Source: Sphingomonadales bacterium (GTDB lineage: Bacteria > Pseudomonadota > Alphaproteobacteria > Sphingomonadales > Sphingomonadaceae). Taken from it: a stretch of 64,000 bases of DNA. The DNA lies in NCBI GenBank assembly GCA_016720115.1, contig JADJXT010000001.1:372001-436000 (forward strand), in the 5' to 3' direction. This document shows positions 8,801-17,954 of the stretch, one piece after another (within the stretch, counting starts at the first letter, position 1; each line of letters opens with the position of its first letter). Both the position numbers and the translations under genes were made by a program. Below the pieces are notes generated by a model. The model worked only from the letters and a program-made list of their open reading frames with translations. It made no database searches and was not told the origin of the DNA.

Positions 8801-9612
8801 GTTTCGTGGACAAAGGTTGACATGGGGCTCGGAGGTTGATTCAAGGCTGTCTTTTGGGAGGCAGCTTTGGGCGAGCGGATTGGGTTATCGGACGATGAGT
8901 GGGCATTGATCGGGCCATTGCTACCTTCTGAGCGAGGTCGGGGCTGCCGTCCTGCGCAGGATAACCGGCTGTATTTTGAAGGCATGATGTGGATGGCGCG
9001 GACGGGCGCGCAATGGCGTCAGTTGCCCGACGAATATGGCAAGTGGAACAGCGTCTTCCGCCGCTACCGACGATGGGTCGAGACCGGCGTGTTCGACGCG
9101 ATGCTCGAAACGCTGGCGGAACTGGCGGAGCGAGACGCCACCGCCGACATGATCGACAGCACCGTGGTCCGGGCACATCATTGTGCAGTCGGCATAAAAA
9201 GGGGACTCAGGAAGCCGAGGCGCTTGGCCGATCGCGTGGTGGCTTCACCACCAAACTCCACGCCCGGTGCGATGCCAAAGGCCGCCCGCTCGGCTTCGTA
9301 CTGACGCCCGGCCAGACCCACGACATCAATGGTTTTGCGCCGCTCTTCCGGATGATTACCGACAAGATCGAGGCGTTCCTGGCGGACAAGGGCTATGATG
9401 CCGATGCCATCCGCGACGAGATCGCCAGGGCCGGGGTCGAGGCCGTCATCCCCGCCAAAAGCAATCGCAAAACGCCCGCGCCGCACGACCGGGGAAAGTA
9501 TCGCTGGCGCAACCTCGTCGAGCGCCTGTTCAACAAGCTCAAGAACTGGCGCAGGGTCGCAAACCGATACGACACCAGCCAGATGCTGGACGGACAAGTC
9601 CAATTTTTGTAG
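8801..9612 (+). mobile_element. IS5-family (IS427-like) element, right end missing
   Basis: A probable left end near CTAG at 8797-8800 precedes a two-frame transposase. The transposase reading departs from the family pattern after NRYDT, near 9578, and no inverted copy of the left terminus appears afterwards. The element is therefore truncated on its right. Together with the missing ugd body, this points to a deletion next to the element. Confidence 0.7.
8867..9612 (+). pseudogene. IS5/IS427-group transposase read by -1 frameshift, C-terminally truncated
   Basis: The first frame (8867-9304) starts GERIGLSDDEWALIGPLLPS and holds the first catalytic Asp in MIDSTVVRAHH. The second frame continues as GTQEAEALGRSRGGFTTKLH with the second Asp in FLADKGYDADA and the Glu in NLVERLFNKLK. 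The frames join at a run of five A followed by GGGG near 9192-9200. There a -1 slip from ATA-AAA-AGG gives the family-typical join IKKGTQEAEA, so the frameshift is likely the normal programmed one. The C-terminus ends in the unrelated SQMLDGQVQFL, so the protein lacks its last 15-20 residues and is probably inactive. Confidence 0.75.
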
Positions 9613-9706
9613 TTAGCTGTTCAAACTTACATATGATCCGGTTCAGCGGCGCGTGCGACACTTTCGTTCATCGTTGCAATACCGAATCTTACCCCTAGGA
9701 TGAAAC

Positions 9707-10759
9707 ATGCACATACTAGACCGCCATATCTCACCGTCCGAACGGCCTTATGTCATCGCCGAAGTTTCGGCCAATCACGGTGGCGAACTAAACCGGGCGC
9801 TCGACATGGTTGCTGCCGCTGCAGAAGCTGGGGCAAGTGCGGTAAAGTTTCAAACCTACACGGCGGACACCATTACCATCAAATGCGATCGCCCCGAATT
9901 TCGCATTGAGAACCCGGACAGTTTGTGGAGCGGACGCACGCTCCATGACCTTTACGATGAAGCGCATATGCCCTGGGAATGGCATGCCCAATTGTTCGAA
10001 GAAGCGCGCCGGCAGGGCATTCATTCCTTTTCAAGCGCCTTTGATGAAACGGCCGTCGATTTTCTCGAGGCGCTCGATGCGCCTTGCTATAAGATTGCCT
10101 CTTTCGAGCATACATTCATTCCCTTGCTCGAAAAAGTCGCCGAAACGAAAAAGCCAATCATCGTGTCGTGCGGATTGGCAACGATGGACGATATTAGAGA
10201 GACCACCCAAGCTTTGCGGAACGCAGCTTCTGGTCCGGTCTGCTTGCTCGCCTGTACCAGCAACTATCCCGCAGCTATCGAAGATAGCAACTTGAGGCGC
10301 ATTCCGGCGCTCAGGGCCGCCTTTCCCGATTGTCAGATCGGATTGTCGGACCATACAATCGGAAATACGGCCGCCATCGCTGCAGTCGCGCTAGGTGCAT
10401 GCGTCTTTGAAAAGCATTTCAAGCTTGCGGATGACAATAGTTCGGTTGACGCCGCCTTTTCAGCTACGCCTGAAGAGCTGCGCGATTACGTCAATGCAAT
10501 CAACGATGCCTGGTCTGCATTGGGGAAAGCCAAATTTGGCCCGGCCAGCGCAGCAGAGGCGCAATCGTCCCAATTTCGCCGATCAATCTATGTCGTTGCC
10601 GACATAGAAGCAGGCGAGGCGTTTACCACAGAGAATATCCGTTGCATCCGGCCGGGGCTTGGCTTGCATAGCAAGCATTTCAAATCGGTTCTCGGGAAGA
10701 CGGCGACGCGCGCTATTGCATATGGTTCGCCGCTCAGCCTCGAACTCGTCTCTAACTGA
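9707..10759 (+). CDS. pseI: Pseudaminic acid synthase (NeuB family)
   Basis: The predicted protein has 350 residues, the usual length. The N-terminal TIM barrel carries AEVSANHGG, KFQTYTADTIT, ACTSNYPA and GLSDHTIGN, the last two near the PEP and metal site. A C-terminal SAF (antifreeze-like) domain covers about residues 285-350. FQTYTADT and the overall pattern fit PseI rather than NeuB or LegI. It condenses 2,4-diacetamido-2,4,6-trideoxy-L-altrose with phosphoenolpyruvate to form pseudaminic acid. All other pathway enzymes lie within the next 8 kb. Its 3' end overlaps that of the convergent glycosyltransferase-like gene by 8 bp. Confidence 0.9.
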   Translation: MHILDRHISPSERPYVIAEVSANHGGELNRALDMVAAAAEAGASAVKFQTYTADTITIKCDRPEFRIENPDSLWSGRTLHDLYDEAHMPWEWHAQLFEEARRQGIHSFSSAFDETAVDFLEALDAPCYKIASFEHTFIPLLEKVAETKKPIIVSCGLATMDDIRETTQALRNAASGPVCLLACTSNYPAAIEDSNLRRIPALRAAFPDCQIGLSDHTIGNTAAIAAVALGACVFEKHFKLADDNSSVDAAFSATPEELRDYVNAINDAWSALGKAKFGPASAAEAQSSQFRRSIYVVADIEAGEAFTTENIRCIRPGLGLHSKHFKSVLGKTATRAIAYGSPLSLELVSN

Positions 10760-12119
10760 GATAGGACAGAATTTTTACTGCCGCAGCCTGTTCAAGCGCG
10801 GTTTTATCGGTGCCGTAAGAGGCATCGTAGCTTCGCATAACCGCGCGCCAGCCGGAGTTCGCATAGAATGCCTGCAGCTGGAAATACAGATCGTTGTTCC
10901 AGCCATCCGTTTCATACACCAGATTCTGCTCTACAAAACCGTTATAGTCATAGTTGAGGGCATCAAGAGCATCCATATAAGCAACAGGCCGTCCACCCCG
11001 CAGTATATTCATGGCAACACCGCTATTGCCGCAGAAAACCAGGTCGCAGGCGGTGATCTCTTCATCGAGAGGGTTTCCAAGGGTAATTTCGAGATTGTTG
11101 TAACGCGCAACAAGATCAGAAAAATCGGACTTGAGCAGGCCAACGGGATGGTTGCGTATCAATATCTCAGGCTGCGGCTGGCAGACACTGATCGCCTCAA
11201 CCAGTGCCGAAACCGTTTCCGGGCGCGTAAGCGCCGTCAGGAAAATGCCGACCTTTTGTATGGATGCGCGCCATTCCATCGGGCGGGCCGCTCCAGGCTG
11301 CCCTACTAGCACGACGGCCGCGCTGCACCGGCTGTGGCGTTCATAAGTTCTTCGGATCGCGTCACCGTAAAATACCGCGCAATCGGCGAGCACAGGCGGC
11401 ACCAATGCCCCATTCGCCGGAACAGGTGCATGGTTGAAATATATGACTTTGCGCCCAGCCTTATGGGCTGCTGCCGCAAGCCCCAGCGCCTCGGGGCTGT
11501 AATTGCTTGCAACAATCACCGCCTTCAGTCGGGTGTTCTGCTCCAACAGCAGTGAGAAGCAGATATAATATGCTAGTCCGCTGGCAATGCGGGCCGATGG
11601 CATGAAACTATATGCCTGCGCGAGTTGTGAAAGAAATGGCCATAATCGGACCGCTCGTCGCGTAAAATTTATTGCCGTGCGAAATTGACCCTTGTTCAGG
11701 ATATGCCCTCGTTTCAGAGACAGGCGATGTATCTCTTGTCCTGGCACGAAAGCAGCAAAGCGCTCAATTGTATGGCGTTCGTTATCAAAATTGGCAATCG
11801 CGATCGCCGCAGCATTGCCGGAATCGCGTGGGCCGATCGAAACGGCGCATTTCAGCATGTACAGAAACAGAACCAATGGCTTCAGAACTTTTGAGTCCAA
11901 GCCTGCATAGAGTGCGTCGACTATCCGGTAGAGTGGATTCTTGTTCTTTATCTCGGTAAAAACCGCGCCACGCGTTGCAGACGTTTCCATGCGACGGATA
12001 ATCCGCAGCGCCACTGCCAGATTGTAACGCTCGCGAGGGCGCTCGAGGGTGGCCTCGCACGTTGCCTCAAGGGGCTCGTATTCGGAGAGTTCCGTCCAGT
12101 TGAAGTTAGTATAGTCCAC
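10752..12119 (-). CDS. Predicted GT-B-like glycosyltransferase of the pseudaminic acid locus
   Basis: A GTG at 12117-12119 with GGAAGAG upstream is a good start. A TTG at 12155 would add 12 residues. The protein, about 455 residues, has no strong membrane segments. Its second half shows a nucleotide-sugar-binding-like Rossmann half: KVGIFLTALTRPET, EILIRNHPVG, and CGNSGVAMNILRGGRPVAY. This pattern is seen in capsule and CDP-glycerol/sialyl-type GT-B transferases. I do not recognise a precise family. Lying between pseI and the flippase, it is a reasonable candidate for transferring pseudaminic acid or building the repeat unit. Confidence 0.6.
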   Translation of the reverse strand: MDYTNFNWTELSEYEPLEATCEATLERPRERYNLAVALRIIRRMETSATRGAVFTEIKNKNPLYRIVDALYAGLDSKVLKPLVLFLYMLKCAVSIGPRDSGNAAAIAIANFDNERHTIERFAAFVPGQEIHRLSLKRGHILNKGQFRTAINFTRRAVRLWPFLSQLAQAYSFMPSARIASGLAYYICFSLLLEQNTRLKAVIVASNYSPEALGLAAAAHKAGRKVIYFNHAPVPANGALVPPVLADCAVFYGDAIRRTYERHSRCSAAVVLVGQPGAARPMEWRASIQKVGIFLTALTRPETVSALVEAISVCQPQPEILIRNHPVGLLKSDFSDLVARYNNLEITLGNPLDEEITACDLVFCGNSGVAMNILRGGRPVAYMDALDALNYDYNGFVEQNLVYETDGWNNDLYFQLQAFYANSGWRAVMRSYDASYGTDKTALEQAAAVKILSYLS

Positions 12120-12274
12120 GATATCTCTTCCAAGCCTAGCTCGCGGTTCCAACAAACTGCTGGCATCACGACTTGACCCCTATATCGCAGGTAATTGTTA
12201 ACAAATTGGGTTTACGAACTGTTAGCCATAATCATAGCAACCGATGTGGGACTGGGATAGCAATCGTGTCGTCG

Positions 12275-13567
12275 ATGAAACACAGCTTGTTCAAAATGCG
12301 GGAAAAGGGCTATCTGGTGATGCAGTCGCTTTTCTATGCTGTGGCAAACAGCATAGAGGCGCTGGTGCCGTTTCTGCTAGCGCCTATCCTGACGCGCACC
12401 CTCAACCCGAGCGAATATGGCATCTGGGTTCTCTTTATTACCTACGCTACATTTTTGCGCCCGATCGTCGGATTGACGACTCAGGATGCTATCCGGATGC
12501 GCTTTCTGGACTTTGACCAGAAACAGCTCGATCAGTTCACGCACACCGTGTTGTTCATCATGCTCACGATGGCTGCCATAGTTTCAGCCATTACATTCGC
12601 ATTCAGCGGCCCGCTGGCGTCGGCTACAAAATTCCCTGCCAACTGGCTGGTCAGTGTGGTTATCGCCGCTTTCCTCTTTGAAGTATTTTATACTGCGCTT
12701 GCCCTGCTGCAGTTCCACCAGCGTCGCCGGGCCTTCTTGATGACCCAGGTCGTACAGGCGGTATTGAGCATGCTGCTGATATCGGCATTTCTTTATGCTG
12801 GCTGGGATTGGCGTGGTGTTGTTCTTGGACGCATGATCGGCATGGGGATCGCGACGCTGCTATCCTTGCGCTCGCTAGGGTATAGCCCTTCCATTTTCTT
12901 CCGTGTGCCGCAGCGTTCCTTTTATCGGGACATTGCTTCGTTCGGTGTGGTGTACTGGCCGGCCGGCATGGTCATCATGGCAGTTGCCATGACCGATAAG
13001 GTTGTGGCGGCCCATTATCTTGGTGTTTCTGCCAGCGCGATGTACGGCGTCGCCGCGCTGTTTGCGTCAGCCTACTGGATTGTAAATCACAGTTTTGTGC
13101 TCGCTTGGACTCCTTGGCTGTTCAAAAAGCTGAAGGCGTCTTCGGAAGACGGGATGCGCGAAGTCGTTTCGATTTCGATGCTTTATTTTATCCTGGCACC
13201 GATTGCAGCTGTTGCCTTTTATTTCATATCGCTGGTGGTCGCGCCGATCCTGCTTGGCGAAGCGTTCCACAGCGCAATTCCGCTGCTGCGCTATATAATG
13301 ATAGCTATCGTTTTGCAGGGCTTCTTTGTTCACAACATGAAATACCTTCACTATGACAAGGATATACGGGTGATGTCCTTGTGCAGTGCGCTTACCATTG
13401 CCCTGAACATTGTGCTTAGCGTGCGCTGGGCGCCGGAAATGGGAATCCGCGGTATCATGCTTGCAACAGTAGTTTCTTTTGGCGCGACATTCCTGATAAG
13501 CGGAATGATCGTTGTCGCTCGTTTCACCAATTTCCAAGGGGGAGTTAAGTCCGTTGTTTCACGATAA
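12275..13567 (+). CDS. Wzx-type polysaccharide flippase (MOP superfamily)
   Basis: The protein has 430 residues from the chosen ATG at 12275, or 464 from 12173. It has about 12-14 hydrophobic helices. It opens with MKHSLFKMREKGYLVMQSLFYAVANSIEALVPFLL split by family-typical features, including ILTRTLNPSEYGIWVLF, the NPxEYG-type motif of oligosaccharide flippases. The later start is preferred because the 34 upstream residues are polar and unlike the family. Such proteins move undecaprenyl-linked repeat units across the inner membrane. The stop overlaps the pseB start by 14 bp, so the two are probably translationally linked. Confidence 0.85.
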   Translation: MKHSLFKMREKGYLVMQSLFYAVANSIEALVPFLLAPILTRTLNPSEYGIWVLFITYATFLRPIVGLTTQDAIRMRFLDFDQKQLDQFTHTVLFIMLTMAAIVSAITFAFSGPLASATKFPANWLVSVVIAAFLFEVFYTALALLQFHQRRRAFLMTQVVQAVLSMLLISAFLYAGWDWRGVVLGRMIGMGIATLLSLRSLGYSPSIFFRVPQRSFYRDIASFGVVYWPAGMVIMAVAMTDKVVAAHYLGVSASAMYGVAALFASAYWIVNHSFVLAWTPWLFKKLKASSEDGMREVVSISMLYFILAPIAAVAFYFISLVVAPILLGEAFHSAIPLLRYIMIAIVLQGFFVHNMKYLHYDKDIRVMSLCSALTIALNIVLSVRWAPEMGIRGIMLATVVSFGATFLISGMIVVARFTNFQGGVKSVVSR

Positions 13568-14564
13568 AAGCATTCTCGTAACCGGTGGTACCGGTTCGTT
13601 CGGTCGCCGTTTCATCAAGACGCTCCTCGAGCGCTATAACGCGCGTCGTGTCATCGTGTTTTCGCGCGACGAGTTCAAACAATCGGTAATGCAGGAGAAG
13701 TATGACGACCCTGCACTGCGCTACTTCTTGGGCGATATTCGTGATCGGGATCGTTTGATGCAGGCGATGGAAGGCGTGGATATTGTGGTTCATGCGGCAG
13801 CCCTCAAGCAGGTGCCCGCGCTCGAGTATAATCCCGCCGAAGCGATCAAAACCAACATTCACGGAACGGAAAATGTGGTCGCCGCGGCCTTGGCACACAA
13901 CGTCGAGAAAGTGATCGCGCTTTCAACCGACAAGGCCGCGGCGCCGGTGAATCTATATGGCGCCACCAAGCTTACAGCGGAGAAAATTGCCATTTCTGCG
14001 AACAATTTCGCTGGCAAGCGCGACACGCGGCTTTCGGTGGTGCGTTACGGCAACGTCATCGGATCGCGCGGTTCAGTCATTCCGCTTTTCCAGAAACTCC
14101 TGGCAGAAGGAGCCAAGGAATTCCCGATTACCGATCCCAACATGACCCGGTTCTTGCTGACCCTTCAGCAAAGTGTCGATTTCGTTATTGATTGCGGCGC
14201 GCGCATGTGGGGTGGAGAGACCTTCATTCCACGTATCCCGTCTGCAACCATCGGGACCATGGCGGAGGCCATCGCACCTGACATGCCGCAGAAAGTGGTT
14301 GGCATTCGTCCGGGCGAAAAACTGCACGAAGTGCTTTGCCTGCCGGATACTGCTTGGCAAACCATAGAGTTCGAACGGCATTTCGTGGTCAAACCGTCGT
14401 TCAAGTTCAACCGCATTGATGTTGACTATCTGACAGCGGCGAATGGAGAGAAGGGCAAGCCTGTCGCAGGTGACTTCGACTATAACTCGCTAAATAATGA
14501 GGACTATATTTCGGCCGAAGCGTTGCGTGCGATGATCGAGCAAGCAATGCCTTTTGACGCCTGA
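13554..14564 (+). CDS. pseB: UDP-N-acetylglucosamine 4,6-dehydratase (inverting)
   Basis: The predicted protein has 336 residues from a TTG at 13554. AAGGGGGAG lies about 10 nt upstream and decides this start. It has the SDR motif VTGGTGSFGRRF, the ALSTDKAA segment, and a catalytic YGATK. HAAALKQVPALEYNP and MTRFLLTLQQSVDFV are hallmarks of PseB/FlaA1 5-inverting dehydratases. It makes UDP-2-acetamido-2,6-dideoxy-L-arabino-4-hexulose, the first step to pseudaminic acid. It is the second gene of a wzx-pseB-pseC-pseF run. Confidence 0.93.
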   Translation: MFHDKSILVTGGTGSFGRRFIKTLLERYNARRVIVFSRDEFKQSVMQEKYDDPALRYFLGDIRDRDRLMQAMEGVDIVVHAAALKQVPALEYNPAEAIKTNIHGTENVVAAALAHNVEKVIALSTDKAAAPVNLYGATKLTAEKIAISANNFAGKRDTRLSVVRYGNVIGSRGSVIPLFQKLLAEGAKEFPITDPNMTRFLLTLQQSVDFVIDCGARMWGGETFIPRIPSATIGTMAEAIAPDMPQKVVGIRPGEKLHEVLCLPDTAWQTIEFERHFVVKPSFKFNRIDVDYLTAANGEKGKPVAGDFDYNSLNNEDYISAEALRAMIEQAMPFDA

Positions 14565-14579
14565 TCGACAGGACAATAC

Positions 14580-15761
14580 GTGCGCAGCCGCATACCCTAT
14601 AGCCGCCAGACAATCGACGATGCCGACATAGCCGCCGTTGCCGATTGCCTGCGTTCCGATTTCCTGACGCAAGGTCCGCAAACGCGGGCCTTTGAGGAGG
14701 CTGCGGCTGCCTATGTCGGCTGTGCGCACGCGATCGCCGTTTCGAATGGGACGGCCGCACTCCATCTTGTTTGCCAAGGCCTCGGGCTTGGGCCGGGCGG
14801 TCTTTTATGGACGTCCCCCAACAGCTTTGTCGCTTCGGCCAATGCCGGGCGCTATATGGGCGCGGACGTCGATTTCGTCGACATCGACCCGCAAACCGGC
14901 TCAATCGACCCGGTCGCGCTCGAAGCAAAGCTGTCAAAAGCCCGCGCTGCAAACCGCAAGCCCGATATATTGATTGCCGTTCATTTTGCTGGGCACAGCT
15001 TTGGATTTGATCGCGTTGCAGCATTATGTGCCGAATATGGGGTCGCGCTGGTTGAGGATGCGGCTCATGCATTTGGCGCAGCCTATGAAGACGATCCAAT
15101 GCGCAAGGTTGGCAGCCATCCGCAAAGTGTGGCTACAACCTTCAGCTTTCACCCCCTGAAGTCGATTACCACCGGCGAGGGGGGAATGATTGTTACCTGG
15201 TCGGACTCGCTCGCTCGTGATCTGGCCATGCTGCGCAGTCATGGGATTACCAAGGACTCCGCCATGATGACTCATATGCGTGAGGAAGACGGTGACTGGT
15301 ATTATGAACAGCACCTGCTAGGTTTCAATTACCGGATCTGCGATATTCAGGCTGCCCTTGGCGTTAGCCAGATGAAAAGAATCGATGCCTTCATGGCGGC
15401 GCGTCGTTTACGGGCACGGCGCTACGCAGAGCAGCTTTCCGGCCTGCCTTTGCACCTGCCGCTCGCAACCGACAGGTCATCCTGGCACCTGTATGTAGTG
15501 CGACTTGATCCGGGGCAAGCAAGTATTACGCGTCGGGCGCTGTTCGACAGGCTGCGCGGTGAACGCATCGAAGCCCATGTCCATTACATTCCGATCCATA
15601 CCCAGCCCTATTACCGCAAACTGGGCTTCGCACCTGGCGACTTCCCGCAGTCCGAACATTATTATGAAAATTGCCTCAGCTTGCCGATCTATCCTCTGAT
15701 GACAGACGACGATCAGGATAGGGTGGTTGCCTGCCTGCGAGATGCACTTTTGTATGCGTAA
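14580..15761 (+). CDS. pseC: UDP-4-amino-4,6-dideoxy-N-acetyl-L-altrosamine transaminase
   Basis: The predicted protein has 393 residues from a GTG start. It is a DegT/DnrJ/EryC1 PLP-dependent aminotransferase. It shows AIAVSNGTAALHL, SFVASANAGRYMGA, the EDAAHAFGA aspartate region, and the PLP-binding lysine in FSFHPLKSITTGEGG. The opening IPYSRQTIDDADIAAV is typical of PseC. It aminates the 4-keto product of PseB. It begins 15 bp after pseB and ends within pseF by an 8-bp overlap. Confidence 0.92.
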   Translation: MRSRIPYSRQTIDDADIAAVADCLRSDFLTQGPQTRAFEEAAAAYVGCAHAIAVSNGTAALHLVCQGLGLGPGGLLWTSPNSFVASANAGRYMGADVDFVDIDPQTGSIDPVALEAKLSKARAANRKPDILIAVHFAGHSFGFDRVAALCAEYGVALVEDAAHAFGAAYEDDPMRKVGSHPQSVATTFSFHPLKSITTGEGGMIVTWSDSLARDLAMLRSHGITKDSAMMTHMREEDGDWYYEQHLLGFNYRICDIQAALGVSQMKRIDAFMAARRLRARRYAEQLSGLPLHLPLATDRSSWHLYVVRLDPGQASITRRALFDRLRGERIEAHVHYIPIHTQPYYRKLGFAPGDFPQSEHYYENCLSLPIYPLMTDDDQDRVVACLRDALLYA

Positions 15762-16452
15762 TATAGCGATTGTGCAGGCCCGGATGGGTTCGTCGCGACT
15801 GCCGGGGAAGGTTCTGAAGCCACTAGCCGGACGGCCGGTTCTCGACCATGTTGTATCTAGGGTCGCCTCGACGGAACGCATTGACGGCGTTGTTGTCGCA
15901 ACGTCTGTTTTGCCCGGCGATGACGCTATCGCCAATTATTGCGGAGAGAAAGGTTGGTCTTACGTCAGGGGGCCTGAGCGTGACGTATTGACGCGCTATG
16001 CCAGTGCGGTCCGGGCCTCCAGCGCGGACATCGTCGTACGTGTAACGAGCGACTGCCCGCTATTCTCACCACGAATCCTGGACGATATGCTCGCCGCATT
16101 CGATCCTTCCTGCATGGATTATATGTCGACCAACTGGCCTGAGCGTAGCTTTCCAATAGGCTTGGACTGTGAAATCATGCGTGGTGACAGCTTGCTCGAG
16201 ATATCCGAAATCGCGACCGACCCCTATGATCGAGAACATGTAACTCCCTATTTCTATCGCAACCCTGATCGTTTCCGGCTTGTGGGGCATGCCTGCGCCC
16301 GCCCCCTGGATCATCTGAGCATAACACTTGATACTGCGGAGGATTATCAACGTCTGCTGGAACTGCTCGATGCCCATCCCGAACTTGTCGATCCGATGGT
16401 TGACGTTATAGAGATCGTTGCACGCCATTTTGACGCGGAGAGTTCCGCTTAA
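15754..16452 (+). CDS. pseF: Pseudaminic acid cytidylyltransferase (SpsF-like nucleotidyltransferase)
   Basis: The predicted protein has 232 residues from an ATG that overlaps the pseC stop. The N-terminus IVQARMGSSRLPGKVLKPL is the nucleotide-binding signature of the CMP-sugar synthetase/SpsF fold. RYASAVRASSADIVVRVTSDCPL follows, with the metal-binding DCP. It activates the sugar as a CMP conjugate. Classic PseF proteins are more NeuA-like, whereas this one is SpsF-like. Position and the rest of the pathway make the role likely, but substrate assignment is inference. Confidence 0.8.
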   Translation: MRNIAIVQARMGSSRLPGKVLKPLAGRPVLDHVVSRVASTERIDGVVVATSVLPGDDAIANYCGEKGWSYVRGPERDVLTRYASAVRASSADIVVRVTSDCPLFSPRILDDMLAAFDPSCMDYMSTNWPERSFPIGLDCEIMRGDSLLEISEIATDPYDREHVTPYFYRNPDRFRLVGHACARPLDHLSITLDTAEDYQRLLELLDAHPELVDPMVDVIEIVARHFDAESSA

Positions 16453-16472
16453 TATTGGGCAGGACGAAGCGG

Positions 16473-17954
16473 TCAGTCAATGCGTTTCGCAGCATCAAGC
16501 CAATCGGGCCGCTCGGTCGACTGCCGAATATCGAACCCGGCATCTCGATGCAGCCTTTCGGATGCCGTATTTGCACTGTGGATTTTGCTAACGATGCGGT
16601 TAACCGACGGATGTGATAGGTGCAGCGCCCGTTCAGCAGCGCAGTACAGGGGCAAGCCCATCCGCCTTCCGTGCCAAGCGGGCACGAGATAAATGGATAG
16701 ATAGGCACAGGCACCGCCATCACTAAGATCAAATCGAACTACGCCGACTGGTTCACCACCTCGTGTGAAGACACGAAAAACGCAATCTGGGTCGACTAGC
16801 TGCTCGCCAAGCCAAGTGACGTGAGCGCCAAATTGAGGTTTTTCCGAGCCATCCCAATTGTGCTGCCAGTTCCGCTCATCGGTTCGCCAATCCAGCAAAT
16901 CACGAGCATCCCCAGCCTCCACGTTCCTGAAATCCAATGCCAGCGCCTTTATCCATGAGGCTAAGCGGATTGCTCCCCGTCCGTCGACAATTTGGGGGCC
17001 AAGGTCTGACAGCTTCTTTCGGAGCGCTTCATCGGACACAAGCCACAAAATGCCTCGCGCGATTGATGCGGCATCTACTTCTGAATAATGACCCAGATAG
17101 CATACAGCCTCAGCGGCCACCATGGTTTTAATTTGTGGCAGTTGGTTTTCCGCAGTCGATATAACAAGCGATGGAAGTCCGAGACATAGGCGCTCCCACA
17201 ACATCACCCCGCCCGCCCCAAGAGCTATATCGGCTGTAGCCATCAGTTCGGCGACGTCTTTCTGGGAGGGCTGTCTGTGCAGGTTTATGTGCGGCAACTG
17301 TGAGATGGGGTCGAACAACGCCGGGTCAATTCGCGCCCCAGGGCCGAGCACAACATCAACGTCCATCTGATCCAGAGTTGCAACAGCTTCCAGCGCCTTG
17401 GCCGTCTCTCCAGTAGGATCGCTGCCGCCGAAGCAGATGTTGAGCCGGAGTCGCGTATGGCTGCTCGGCCGGGTACCGTTTGCCAACTGCACGATATGGT
17501 GAGACAGAGGCAGGTAGGCAGACCCGGCGAGCAGGATGCCTTGGCGTTTCCGCCTCACACTGCCGTGCGGTCGAACGATAATGTCCGCAGCGTCCGCCGC
17601 ATCGAGATCGTCAAGCACCACAAGCGGTTTCTCTGCGGTGGCAGTCTCGACTTCCCATTGCGATACCCAACCATATTGGTCGAGGAGCAGAACCTCTGGG
17701 TGCCAACCGTGTCGATCCATAGCCTGCATCGTTGCCACCGGGTCGACCTCCGCCGGAGATAATACCAAAACCTGTGTCTCAACCGGGAAATATGCCTCTG
17801 AATAAGAAGCGCCCTCTGCATTTGTGACCAGCAATATCTCGGTATCGCCACTCGTTGCCAAGGCATTGGCCACGGCTGATGTCCGGGCAAAATGCCCCAT
17901 GCCGACAGTTGCGCCTGCATCGGCGCGGATGGCGACCTTAATCGGCGCGGACAT
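16473..17954 (-). CDS. pseG: Fused PseG UDP-sugar hydrolase and PseH N-acetyltransferase
   Basis: From the ATG at 17954 (IKVAIRADAGATVGMGHFAR; an ATG at 17981 would add nine residues) the protein has about 493 residues. Residues 1-340 form a GT-B-fold PseG hydrolase with GMGHFART and FGGSDPTGETAKA. From about residue 345 a complete GNAT acetyltransferase domain follows (RNVEAGDARDLLDWRTDERN, VGVVRFDLSDGGACAYLSIY, NRIVSKIHSANTASERLHRDAGF), matching PseH. In the pathway PseH N-acetylates the 4-amino sugar and PseG then removes UDP, so the fusion joins two consecutive steps. The gene is convergent with pseF and overlaps the upstream membrane-protein gene by 17 bp. Confidence 0.9.
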   Translation of the reverse strand: MSAPIKVAIRADAGATVGMGHFARTSAVANALATSGDTEILLVTNAEGASYSEAYFPVETQVLVLSPAEVDPVATMQAMDRHGWHPEVLLLDQYGWVSQWEVETATAEKPLVVLDDLDAADAADIIVRPHGSVRRKRQGILLAGSAYLPLSHHIVQLANGTRPSSHTRLRLNICFGGSDPTGETAKALEAVATLDQMDVDVVLGPGARIDPALFDPISQLPHINLHRQPSQKDVAELMATADIALGAGGVMLWERLCLGLPSLVISTAENQLPQIKTMVAAEAVCYLGHYSEVDAASIARGILWLVSDEALRKKLSDLGPQIVDGRGAIRLASWIKALALDFRNVEAGDARDLLDWRTDERNWQHNWDGSEKPQFGAHVTWLGEQLVDPDCVFRVFTRGGEPVGVVRFDLSDGGACAYLSIYLVPAWHGRRMGLPLYCAAERALHLSHPSVNRIVSKIHSANTASERLHRDAGFDIRQSTERPDWLDAAKRID

